Below are positions 20,511 to 31,631 of a stretch of 53,873 bases of DNA, in pieces (the stretch's first letter is position 1; each line of letters begins with the position of its first letter). The position numbers were made by a program, and so were the translations under genes. Location: NCBI GenBank assembly GCA_010015745.1, contig ML978193.1, positions 222,636-276,508 on the forward strand, in the 5' to 3' direction. The notes under the pieces are model-generated. The model made no database searches and was not told where the DNA came from. It worked only from the letters and a program-made list of their open reading frames with translations. Origin of the DNA: Setomelanomma holmii. Its lineage: Eukaryota; Ascomycota; Dothideomycetes; Pleosporales; Phaeosphaeriaceae.

Positions 20511-22564
20511 ATGCAGAGTCTGGCTTTGCCTCGTCCGACCTCACTCCTTACCACGCCCTTCGGGCATCCTCAAGAACTCGAGGACGGCCTGGCGAAATTC
20601 CGTTCAAAGTTCAGTCCTGTTAGGTCTGAACAGCTGGGCTATCCATCCCCTCCCATGTCAGAACCTCATTCTCCATCTCGACGATCAGCACAGACTTCTG
20701 ATCCCTCCCGGCATTTTTACCTTGCGCCAGCGACCGCGCCCCAACGGATTGAAGCAGGTCTGCCTCTACCGCCGCCGTCTTCGGCACTGTTCGATCCTCG
20801 GTCCACACTGGCGGCCCAAACTCAGTCGCAACAGCGAGCGCTGTATCCCGGTGAATCGCAGTCGAGAGGATCTTCGCTACATTACCAAAGCGGACGCGCA
20901 ATCGAGCACTCCCCATACGGCAGCCATCAGTATCCGCCGAACTATGCGTACGCATACCCGCCTCCTAGCGTGCCCTCCTACGCCGGTGGTCAACATGGCG
21001 GACCCATGGTGCAGCAAGCAAATATGATTGCACCACCTACTGCCAGAACCATGAAACCAGCAAGGCGCACCAAAGCCCATGTAGCATCTGCTTGCGTCAA
21101 TTGCAAGAAGGCGCATCTCAGCTGCGACGTGCAGCGCCCCTGTGGTCGTTGCGTTGCTTCTGGAAAGCAGGTTAGTTCGCCAAGTTAAGACATTTAGCCT
21201 ACGAGAACGCGCCGTGCATCTACGAAACAGACTAACAGAAAGAACAGGACACCTGCAAAGACGTGCAACACAAAAAGAGAGGAAGACCGAGACTAAGAGA
21301 CGATAGAGAGTTTTCTAGACCGGAAGAAGAGCGTCAACAATCTAGTCAGATCCTGGGAGGTGTCCCTGCGTCGTTGCCAGAAACTTACCCCCATTCGTTC
21401 CCAACACTACACTCGCACCGCGCGTCCGATCCCCCTAGGTACTCTGGAAGACAGGGGAAAGAGCATGATCTAAACGTCAATGCGCAACAAGTGCCATCGA
21501 CCAATGGCACCGGGCCCAGCAGCTTTGTCGGTGTTGCACCTTCGCCGTATTCTGCAGGACCGAGTCTAGCGTACCAAGCACTGCCAGTTGCTTTCCTCAA
21601 TCTGGACTTGGTCGTCCAGAAGTCAAATCAAGCCTTTCAGGACCTGGTCTCCTTTTTGGGCGACGTGCGCGGCAAACACCTGAGCAACCTTCTTGAAGCG
21701 CGACAGAACGATAGCCTGCAGCGACTACAAAACGAGCTGCGAGATGAGCGCGACGAACGCGAACCGACGTACATGGCTCCCATAACTCCAGTCGGACAAG
21801 ATCCCATGCGCCAGGTTATGGAACCTTTGGTGGATCGTGATGTCGAGCATGTCAGCCATGGTTTCAAGGACAGACCTATGTACTTGAGCTTCGGTGTCCC
21901 GAGCGGCCAGTACCAGTCCCTTCAAGTTCAGATCCGCCTCGCAAAGACCTCGCTGTACTTTGTGACTCTGGTCGTGCGTTCACCGCCGAAGCTTTCCGCT
22001 CCTCCTCTTTTGACGCAGCAGCTCGCACCTCCCACACCCAACCACACCTCGCAAACCATGTCGGCGCCAACAACAGCGCCTGCAAGAGACTTCACGCCAC
22101 ATCAAGCGCGACCCCCGTCTTCTACCGGCTCAGCGCCGAGCTCTCCTTACTTCAACTTTTCGTCAATCCGCACTTCTCTTCCAGCTTTCAGCCCTAGCTC
22201 TTACGGTAGCAGCCCGTCATACGGCTTTTCGCCCAACACTGGACTTGATTCAGGTTACTTTCCTACACTCCAGCCTCCCTCGCAACCAGGAGCAGCTTAC
22301 CCCTCGCCATACACAGCACCTCCTCGGAATCCCTCGGTCACGAGCGAGCCTCTACGCGAATTTACTCGTCCTGCACGGCTTGAGGGCTTGCAACTTCCTC
22401 CAATCCGAACCGGCCCTGCTTCTCTTGGATCGCCGCTCGCAATTGAACGAGAGCGCGACGTCGTGCGACGTCGAGTCTCTTCCCCGAACGCGGAGGATCG
22501 TCGACCCGAGACACCTGAGACTGGCAAACGACGACGGCTAAATATCCGCGAGGTGTTGGAGTAG
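20511..22564 (+). CDS. Zn2Cys6-PAS transcription factor, Ert1/AcuK-like
   Basis: Exons 20511-21170 and 21248-22564 join in frame to 658 aa. The zinc cluster has the spacing CX2CX6CX5CX2CX8C (Cys 195, 198, 205, 211, 214, 223: ACVNCKKAHLSCDVQRPCGR, then GKQDTC), the same as in the yeast Ert1 and Aspergillus AcuK/AcuM gluconeogenesis regulators. The 77-nt intron (GTTAGT, branch GACTAAC) splits it just before the last Cys. A basic KKRGRPRLRDD follows. Around residues 330-430 a PAS-like segment begins LPVAFLNLDLVVQKSNQAF. Both ends are Pro/Ser/Tyr-rich and disordered. Control of carbon metabolism is an inference from the zinc-cluster class only. Confidence 0.85.
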
Positions 22565-24277
22565 ACATGCACACAGCTCGTCGAATGGTAAGAAACTGGT
22601 TCACCAGGTCGGCCAGTCGCAAAATGGAGGAGGAAGCGCACAAGTTGGGGTCCAAGTCCTGGATCCTGCATACAAGGACTGGGCAGCCAGTTCATATACG
22701 GTACTTCGGCAAGCGGGTCCTTGTCGACTTTTCCATTCCTGAAACATGTCGCAACGTCACACCAACCAACATCGCGTACCGTACATATTTCCCTTCGTTA
22801 CCTCGCCATGTTGCATTCTTCGGGGTCCGTCATTCGCTCAGCACCATCTTCATCCCATACGCATCAGAGATACCACGGCGTTCCATATCTTTTTACATTT
22901 GCTTCGGCTTACTTGGTACATTCGTTCTCGTGTTCGGGGTTGCAGTTTCAATCAACATAGCAAGGGAGCAAGAGCATCATGATCAGCAGCACTACGGGGA
23001 CTCAAACCTTTATACCTTTTCACCTCCGCTTTCGCTCGTCCATTTATTCACGCTTTATGTACACTACATACACGCACCCGCACACGCCTACACACGGCAT
23101 CCGTGCGTCCACGTAACCGTGCACAAGCGTTGGCGTTTCATGATTTACAATTTCGCGCAACGGGAGTGGTCCCATTTATTCTTCAGCACATTCTAGTCTT
23201 GTCTATTTCGCACATCAAATAGTCTAGAGTGGCCAGGCCGTTTTCACACTCTGAACAAGGTGGATTGCGCAAGAGAAGTTGCGACGCCATGATTGGGCCA
23301 AAGCAGGTCGGAGAATTCGCATCAGGATTATGCAGCTTGTATGCTGCACGACTGCATGGATCGCGAGAACAACCAGAACTGCGAGGCGTGACCAGCTCAA
23401 CTGCTCTAGTTCACCACGTCACTCTCAAGTTGGCGTTCTCGGATGCGACCAGCCGAGGTTGGCGTGGCGCGCGGGTTGCGAAATTGCAGGGTTGTGATGG
23501 ACAGGTCAGTGAGGTTCTTGCTCAATGTGGAGTGGAGCACACATTATGGAAATGTGGGGGATCTGCAGTGTAAGCTGCAAATGCTTTTATTCTTGTTCTG
23601 CGAATGGAAGGACGATCGGGTCCTTTGGGATGGTTTGTGGAAGAAACTTCGAAAGGACAGTTCAAATTTGGCTTTTAGGTCATTGCAGGAGGATATACCC
23701 GCTTCACAATAGGCATCAGATTGTTTTAGAGAAAGTTGTACTTGTACGATCAAGTAAATAGCTCACTCAAGCATACATACATACGCTCAGCGCAAAGCAT
23801 GCAAGCTCATAAGCTCGTCAAGCCAATCACGAAACCCAGCACACGCACTGTCGATCTTGATCCACCTTCTCGTGGTCTGTGGCGTCCAGACACACCTGTG
23901 TGGCTCAAGCTTTGAAACATGAAACACCCATTGCGCCTTGGCGCCAGATGTTAAAGTCTAAAAGAGTTCGACGCCTACCAGATGCTGCGGACTGCGAGCT
24001 AAGGCGATTGCCGAAATGAGACGAGTGCAGTGTTTGATGAAGTGGAGTGATGGTCGCAGTGATGGAGCGTGACGTGGTGGAGATCCAAAGTCGAGGGCGC
24101 ATCGAGATGCGCATCGGTTCGATACTTTTAGACCAAGCGCGGTTGGTGCAGATCATGTCCCCAATTATCGAGGCGTGCCTCGATAATTTGGGCGTTTGTG
24201 AAAGCTGTTTCTGCGCCGCTCAAGGGTGCTAGTAACAGCTTCGAGAACATGTCGAGATCTTGTGCGCAACCGTATGC
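22565..24277. other. Intergenic, convergent 3' flanks
   Basis: An open frame of 209 aa starts right after the preceding stop (22567-23196), but its text is unlike a conserved protein and it sits where the 3' UTR should be. Nothing else supports a gene. Confidence 0.4.
24160..24191. repeat. Strong hairpin (12-bp perfect stem, 2-base loop)
   Basis: AATTATCGAGGC (24163-24174) and its exact complement (24177-24188) are separated by GT. Two further pairs extend the stem after one mismatch. It lies about 90 bases beyond the stop of the J-protein gene, so it could be in that 3' UTR. Confidence 0.6.
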
Positions 24278-25015
24278 TCATCCCAAAGCCTTGACCTTCT
24301 TTTTCTTCTTCTTTCCGCCCTCGGCATCCGGCTTCTTTCCTTGCTGGAAATCGCGCCAGCTGCCAATGCGCTGCTCCCTACTCTTCTCCCATGCATCATC
24401 ATGCTCCCTCTTCCTCTTCCTCTCAGCAGCTTCCTCGTCTGCTTTCTTCTGCTCTCTTCCCTCCTCTCGCATTGCTGCCTTCAGCTGACGTTGCTTCCTG
24501 AGCTCGTTTTCGCGGATCACTTCGATTGTTTTCTGGCGCCACTTCTTCGCAAACTCCTCGCCTCGGGTCTCTTCGTCGTCGGCTGTGAGTTTCAACTCGC
24601 GCATGAGCAACATACGTGCATCTGCAATGTCCTCGTCGAGCGAGGCGCGTAGCTTCTCATCGAGCAGCACAGTTTGAGCTTTCTTGAGGCGGTCGAAGGC
24701 ATCTGGCGCATTCGGGTTTGTGGTTTTATCGGGATGGATGAGGAGGGATTTGGTACGGTAGGTCTTCTTGATATCGGATTCTGGTACGCCGGGTTGAAGT
24801 TCGAGGACCGAGTAAGCATCGAGGCTGAATGTGTTTCGAATACCTGTAGCTATGAGTAACCTAGCTACACTAAGCATCCACTCGCCAGCTTACGCTCAAT
24901 TTCTGCATCCTGATGTAATGTCAGCAGGGTTCACGTGATGTATTGAGGTAACTCGAACCTTATCAAGTTCCTTGCCTGCCGCCAAAAGCTCAGCTTCCAC
25001 GTCGTCGTAAGCCAT
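24278..25015 (-). CDS. J-domain protein, DNAJC8/Spf31-like
   Basis: Exons 24959-25015, 24894-24909 and 24278-24843 join in frame to 212 aa. The second exon is only 16 nt. The J-domain spans residues about 33-95 with the key HPD at 61-63 (SLLIHPDKTT). Unlike general DnaJ chaperones it has no Gly/Phe or zinc region. Instead a long Arg/Lys/Glu-rich helix follows, and the C-terminus is Lys-rich (GGKKKKKKVKALG). This layout and length match DNAJC8, a spliceosome-associated J-protein (Spf31 in fission yeast), so a nuclear role in splicing is inferred. Introns are 49 and 50 nt; the first has branch GCTGAC, the second donor GTAAGC. The start lies 274 bp from that of DBP4 on the other strand. Confidence 0.88.
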
Positions 25016-25289
25016 ATTGAGTTGTCGTCCGGGCCAATCGAAATGTGGAAGTTTAAGCTTTGTAGTGGGCTAAACTTCGATGATCAGGAAAGGGCTATAA
25101 AGTGGGTGAGTATAGTCATCTGCTGCCAGTGGGCTTTATGAAGCTGCGGATGTCGAGTGCAACGAAGCTCTTCTAGCGGAAGGCACCCCCGCGGCGAATG
25201 GGTGCACGGACCAGGGCTCCACCAAAATTTCCTGCGATGCGACCAGAGAGTACTGCAACAACTTCCCACGCTGCAAAACATGCACTGAG

Positions 25290-27750
25290 ATGGTGGGTCC
25301 AGGTATAACCGGCCACACTCGGCCGACAAAGGTCAAGAAACAAGCCTCGCAGCAGAAGAGGAAACGCGATGATGTGGACGTAGAGAAGCTCGAGCAAGCG
25401 GTTGTCGACCTGGTCTGTCTACCTTCAGGACTCGGTATTGAGAAAAAACCTAATCTTAGCACAGGATACCAAAGATGCATCCTTCAGCGACTTCATCAAT
25501 CTTCCCCTCTCAGAACCTACAAAACAAGGCCTCAAATCATGTCATTTCGCCGTGATGACGGACATTCAGCGCAAGGCGATACCACTTGCGTTGAAGGGAC
25601 ACGATATACTGGGCGCCGCAAAGACGGGTAGCGGAAAGACACTATCCTTCATAATACCTGTGCTCGAGAACTTGTACCGGCTACAACATGTTGGTGCGGA
25701 TGCTGGCCTTGGCGCATTGATTCTGTCTCCAACTCGAGAGTTGGCCATTCAAATCTTCGATGTCCTTCGCAAGCTCGGGAAACACGGCCACACATTCTCA
25801 GCAGGTTTGCTGATCGGAGGAAAGAGCCTGGAGGCGGAGAGACAGGCGCTCCCAAAGATGAATATACTGGTCGCAACGCCGGGCCGTATGCTGCAGCACT
25901 TGTCGCAAACAGCTCTCTTCAGCGTCGACGACCTGAAGATGCTCGTACTCGACGAGGCAGACAGAATCCTTGACATGGGCTTTCAGCGCGACGTCGATGC
26001 CATCATCGATTATCTACCAAAAGAACGGCAAACACTGCTTTTCTCGGCCACACAGTCGAAGAAGGTATCAGATCTGGCCCGTTTGAGCTTACAAGACCCC
26101 GAGTATGTCTCGGTACATGCTGAGGACAAGAGCGCGACACCAAAGAGTCTCCAACAGAACTATATCATTTGCCCGCTAGAGGAGAAGTTGGACACCCTTT
26201 GGAGCTTCATACAGGCCAGTAAGAAGTCCAAAATCCTCTGTTTCTTCTCATCTGCCAAGGTCGTTCGATTTGTATACGAATCATTTCGTCATATGCAGCC
26301 CGGTATACCACTTTTACATATCCATGGACGACAAAAACAGGGCGCTCGCTTAGACACTACTGCGAAATTCTCCTCTGCGAAGAACTCTTGCCTCTTTGCT
26401 ACGGATGTTGCGGCTCGTGGTCTCGATTTTCCCGCTGTCGACTTCGTCATTCAAGTGGATTGCCCAGACGATGTCGATACGTATATTCACCGCGTAGGGC
26501 GTACAGCACGTTACAACCGCGAGGGAAGAGGTGTTCTGTTTTTGACGCCCGCTGAAGAGGAGGGTATGCTTAAGCGCTTCGAGGCGAAGAAGGTACCGGT
26601 CGAGCTCATCAATGTGCGACAAAAGAAGCGACAGTCCATCAAAGACCAGTTGCAAAACATGAGTTTCCAAGATCCGGCATTGAAGTATCTAGGTCAAAAG
26701 GCTTTCATGACTTATGTCAAGTCCATCTACTTGCAAAAAGACAAGGAGGTCTTCAAATTGAAGGAGTATGACCTAGAGGCATATGCAGCAAGTCTCGGAC
26801 TGCCAGGCACACCGCGGATCAAGTTCCTCAAGGATAATCAGAGCAGCAAACAGAGAAAAGAAGCATCACGTCAAGCTATCGAAGTGTCCGATTCCGATGA
26901 AGAAGAAACCACCACGAAGACAAAGGCTGTACGGACGAAGTACGACCGCATGTTCGAGAGGCAGAATCAGGACGTTCTGGCCGATCATTACAAGAAGCTT
27001 GTTAGAGATGGGTCGGACGCTGCGTCTGCACCTGCGAATGACTTCTCTGGCGAGACTACTACCAATGGTGCCGACGAGGACTTCATGGCAGTCAAACGTA
27101 GAATCCCCGCGGACGACGATGACGAGGATTTCGGCGTCGACGAGGATGCTTCTGTTGCTCCTGGCGGCCGTGTCGTCCATCTTGCAGGTGCTTCGCAACT
27201 GCTCATCGTTGATAGCAATCGTCGCGAGAAGCTTCTGCAGTCCAAGAAGAAGCTCACGAAGTTTATGGACAAGGGCAAGAAGCTCGTATTCGATGACGAT
27301 GGAAATCCACACGAGATATACGAACTCGAGAATGAAGCAGACTTCAAGGCTAAAGGCTTGCCGGAAGTGCAACGACAGCAGTTCATCGAAGCGGCTCGCG
27401 AGGTTGTCCGAACTGCTGACGTTGAAGACAAAGCCACGGCGAAGGCGAAGAGGAAAGAGAAGCTACGGAAGCGGAAGGAGCGCGAACGAGGCGAGATGGA
27501 AGTGGATGAAGAAGATGATGGCGTGCAATTGCCAGATGCTGGGGAGGATCCGCTTGCAAACTTCCTTGCCGATGCGCAATCTAGCGAGGACGAAGAAGTG
27601 GCACCACCAAAGAAGAAAGAGAAGAAGTGGTTCCAATTAGACTCTGAGGATGAACAGAAGGCCAAGAACAGGAAGAAGGCGAAACAGGTGGTGGAGGAGC
27701 CCGAGACGCTCGAGGATATGGAGGCCCTCGCGGCTGGGTTGCTTAATTGA
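25290..27750 (+). CDS. DBP4: ATP-dependent RNA helicase DBP4/HCA4 (DDX10 type)
   Basis: Exons 25290-25412 and 25465-27750 join in frame to 802 aa. DEAD-box motifs: Q motif region (HFAVMTDIQRKAIP), I (AKTGSGKT, residues 93-100), PTRELAIQ, TPGRMLQHL, II (VLDEADRIL), III (FSATQS), V (TDVAARGLD), VI (HRVGRTARY). LPLSEPTKQGLKSCHF, and later KYLGQKAFMTYVKSIYLQKD, are typical of DBP4, as is the long acidic/Lys-rich tail. DBP4 acts in the nucleolus in early 18S rRNA processing and U14 snoRNA release. The 52-nt intron (GTCTGT, branch CCTAATC) joins QAVVDL to DTKDASF. The first ATG is followed by GTGGGT, so a different 5' exon cannot be ruled out. Confidence 0.93.
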
Positions 27751-29050
27751 TAGACAGACTCGTAGTACGACCAAAAGGCCGAATCACAGGCTGTGTGTCT
27801 TCAGCAACTTTCGTGCATGGTGTTTGAAATTCATAGACGCACGCGTATAGCTTCAGGGATTACTGAAGGCTGTCGCTTGTGAATCTGCGCTGTGCTACGT
27901 GTGGATGGTGGATTGGTCACTCTCGGCAGCTTGACCCTGCTTGCGGCATTCAACAAGGCAGGTCGTGGGAGAGAGTTTCAGTATGGACTGGATAAATTCA
28001 GAGTTTTGGTGGCCGAAAACAATGACGCTTGCTTGATCCAGCCTGAGCTTCGGATACTCCTGCAAAAGGCATTCAGCTGAATGTTAGCGATTCACGATAA
28101 TGGTACACATGCAGATTCAGATCTATTCCTGGTGTGTAGTCGTCTTTATTTACGACCTTCGTAGAAGATCTTCTGCCTCGTACATGTAGGCTGCAGATCT
28201 CCAATACTTATACCCTGTTCGAAAGTCCTGAATTCGCCTACACCGCGGCTGCTGTCAATCACTAGCGATCCATTGATCTGCAACTAGTTCCTGCCAATGC
28301 AAGGCATCTAGGCGACCCTGCAGTGCCTGTGCCTTCGGCGGCTCTGCAATGCCATGCATCTCGCATTTTCCAATACTACCGCGACTCATGCTTCGCCAGT
28401 AATCTCAAAGTTTTCGTATGATGGTGGCGAAGCGGTTCAAGAACGACAAAAGTGGACGGTGGCTGCAGGCCAAGTCATGGGTATTCTCTTTGCTATACAC
28501 TCTCATTTGTCATTTTCGAGCAATTGCAACCTCGTACGACAACCCTTGCTACGTATTCCTTCCGATACCGCGTCCCGGCGGGTCGATTGATCCGAGGGGC
28601 AACTAAGTCACGTTTCATTCGCCAGAGTTCCCTCAACCGAATGGTAAAGTTTCCGGATTCTTCTCCTCCAATTCTAAGTCGCTCGGCAAGACGCGAAAAA
28701 GCCCAACAGCCATCACTGAACCATCTGAGAGCAACGCCCAAAGTCTGACTGCGGGTAATGCACATGAGCGTCGTTGGCGTATGTTGAGCCAATGCTGCTC
28801 CGGGTATCAGCTGCGGTGGCGAAAGCTTCTTTGTATGCCGTTGTTCTCATTCGGTGCGGCGCCCCCTCCGGCATGTCATGCACCCCAACTTTTACCTAGG
28901 CTATTTGTGTTGTACAAGCAGCTGTGCGACCTCCTTGGGAATGCCCACGAATCTTTGCCTTATTACTTCGTGCCTACTTCTAGCTCATCGCGCTGGACAG
29001 CAACCACTGGAATGAAATGATTCCTCATCCGATGAGTCTGGGAGACTTAC
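27751..29050. other. Intergenic; no supported gene
   Basis: This 1.3-kb region has only frames under 100 aa on either strand and no recognisable motif. Confidence 0.5.
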
Positions 29051-31043
29051 ATGACAATGGATCAGCATCTGGAAGCGTTGAGCTCTAGCAGCACGACCCA
29101 GCCAAATGTTGCACCAAAGCGGATAGCCGAACGACAGAAAGGTCGCAAGTTCTTTCAGCAACTACAACCAACGTTCGCCATAGACTTGCCTAGCACAACC
29201 ATCACGCTCGAGTTTTTGGACCAAAATGACCCAGCTAAGGACACCATCGTGCGGAAGAAAGCAAGAGAATGGGTCAATAGGAATAGGAGCAACGGCGTTC
29301 AGAGTGGTCTGGAGCAATCGCGCCCAAAAGCCAACGTCAAGGCTCTCAAAGTAAAGGACGAAGAGGTTGTTGACACGCGGGTGCAAATATGGCAAGATAG
29401 CAAGGTGGTGGAGATCCTGGATCCGCTACAGGGCGTCGGAAAAGGGACTTTTGACCCCTTCAATCTTCTTCCCCATATTGGCAGGAAGTATGATCACATT
29501 ATCGAGTACTGTAAGTCATGACCTTCCACGTTCCGCACACGTCGCGACATCCGAGCGACCACAATCTTATCGTCACTCTTTTCTTCTGTCGTGTTGAGAC
29601 CGAAAGTTGTGCGCTCGGATAGGTGAGTAGGTCATGAGGAAATAGAAGCTGACGAATGCAGTTCTCACCACATGTCCCGAAGAGATTCCTTGCTCTGACG
29701 GTAAGCACAGACACCAGTTTTGTCTGATGCATAATTCTGATTCAGAAAGATAAATACGCGGACCGCTCCCTCGTCTCCTTTTCGCGAGAAAACACTATCC
29801 TTGGAAATATGGCAGAGACCGAGGTTACATTTGTATTATGGCTGTACGCCACCATCAGTATCCGGGATGGGATTTTCGGATGTGTTGATACAGAAGAAGT
29901 TCGTTGGTGTAAGTTGCATCAACCTAGGATACTGCAAAGCACGTGCTAACGATGCTACTTGGAACTCAGTCTACAACAGAGGGCTCCAGATTTTGCAAGA
30001 GACATTGAAGAAGGAGTCGGAGGCTGGTCAGTATTCCGAGCAACTTCTGAAGTCTCTAGCATGTATCACGGCCACTGCATCATTCTCAGGCATGTTCTGG
30101 GCAGCTGAGTTGCACCGCGATGCGATGATCCGAGTCCTCACCATGCGGGGCGACGGAGACATAATTAAGGGCATGCAGGGCACATCCCCTTGGACTGTCA
30201 AGGCAGTGCAATGGTACGTGCGATCTCCAAACCACATTGTGTTGACCAATGAAGCCTGATGGCTGTAGGTGCGAAATAATGCCCGCAGTGCAACTGGTCG
30301 AAAGCCCACGGATCCCATACTTCCAGCCGTTCAAGCCCGCTCCGGTGCCTGAACAGGTCGTTCGCGAAGCGGAGCGCCTCACTGCTAATACCTTGTCCAA
30401 CCTCCCGCCATTATCCGAGCCCATTCAGTACATCACACACCTATTACATCAACTCGGCGTTACATACCACCGCAAACACGGCGGCAAAATCGATATGTAC
30501 ATCATCCAACCACTCTACGATGCAGAGTCAACCATTCTGCAGGTCTTGGAATCGCAAAAGGAAACCACTACCCTCACTGACGTCGAGATCCTGCTCGTGA
30601 ATACATATCAACTCTTCTTCTGGACGGGCGCAAGATCACTTCCACCGCAAACACGGCTATGCGATCTCCTCTTGTCTCGAATCATGAAAGCCCTTCTCCC
30701 CCTCCTTCTCGAAAAAGTCTCGGACGACACCGAGAACACCACTGTCTCGGCGCGAGGCTATGTGCCCAGAACTCTGCATCATCCGAGATCGACGAACAAT
30801 GTCATTGCCTGGTCGCTAGCACTCGGGACGATCGTGTCTTCGGTGCTAAACCGACCGGAACATGCGTGGCTGAAGGGGCACTTTCGTCTCCACACCAAGG
30901 CCATGAAACTGGATGAGGACGAGACGGAGTATAGGAAGATGTTGGAGATGTTTCCTGCGACACAGGGATTCGCGTGGATTGATCTCAGGATGTTATTTCC
31001 GATGTTGAGGGCGTGGAAGGAGGGCGACGAAGGGCAAACTTGA
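29051..31043 (+). CDS. Fungal transcription-factor-domain protein without a visible zinc cluster
   Basis: Exons 29051-29510, 29662-29700, 29750-29908, 29970-30213 and 30269-31043 join in frame to 558 aa. The N-terminal text (ITLEFLDQNDPAKDTIVRKK, then AREWVNRNR) is the entry motif of a large fungal family that carries the fungal-specific transcription factor domain (Fungal_trans_2-like) but no N-terminal Zn2Cys6. The rest is helical, e.g. ELLKSLACITATASFSGM-like text (here QLLKSLACITATASFSGM) and VNTYQLFFWTG. Introns 3 and 4 are clear (GTAAGT with GTGCTAAC branch; GTACGT..CTGTAG). The 39-nt second exon and the acceptor at 29749 (skipping the first CAG, which sits too near the branch) are the least sure parts; phase supports them. 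Target genes are unknown. Confidence 0.65.
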
Positions 31044-31631
31044 GAAGGTCGTAATTGACCGACGATAACGGCGCTCGCCAAGCGCAAAACGTACGCGACA
31101 CACCTTGGAGCGAACCCGTAACACACGTTTTGTAAGACATCAATCGCTAAAAGAAGGCACGTCTGCGCACCTTCGCTGCGCATCCACGATGGGACTACAG
31201 ACCTTACGAAACGAGCACCCAGGAGGTTATACTTTCCAACAGTATCATATCATGACTGCATTGGAACGCTTGTGGTGACTCTCTGACTCAAACTCCACAC
31301 GCCGACTGAAGAGAGTCAGAACATCGATGTCATCAAGAGACGACCAAGGTCCGAGCGGCTGAAGCCAATAAGTGGACCGCGGACAAGCATACGTATTGTT
31401 ACGTACGTTCTCCGAAATATATCGTTCGATAATTGTTGGAGGAGAAACTCGAGAGGAAAAGGGGGAGCATCATGACATCACGGGGTTTGGGAAGGACGAC
31501 AATTAGCGCAGGGGTGATTTGATATGGCATGGGAAGTACTACCTGTAAAACTCCATGTAGTCAGACTCAGAAGCACTTTTTTTCATATCACTCTGCAAGC
31601 TTGGGAACTTACGAATGGTACATTTGGTCGT
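31044..31631. other. Intergenic; no supported gene
   Basis: No domain or RNA gene is seen between the transcription-factor-domain gene and the first HET relic. Confidence 0.4.

Noticed and set aside
22567..23196. 209-aa plus-strand frame right after the Zn2Cys6-PAS gene
   Set aside because: It sits in the expected 3' UTR. One hydrophobic stretch is not enough to support a membrane protein.
26866..27665. Long frames opposite to and in another frame of the DBP4 tail
   Set aside because: Shadow frames caused by the Lys/Glu-rich repeats of the DBP4 C-terminus.
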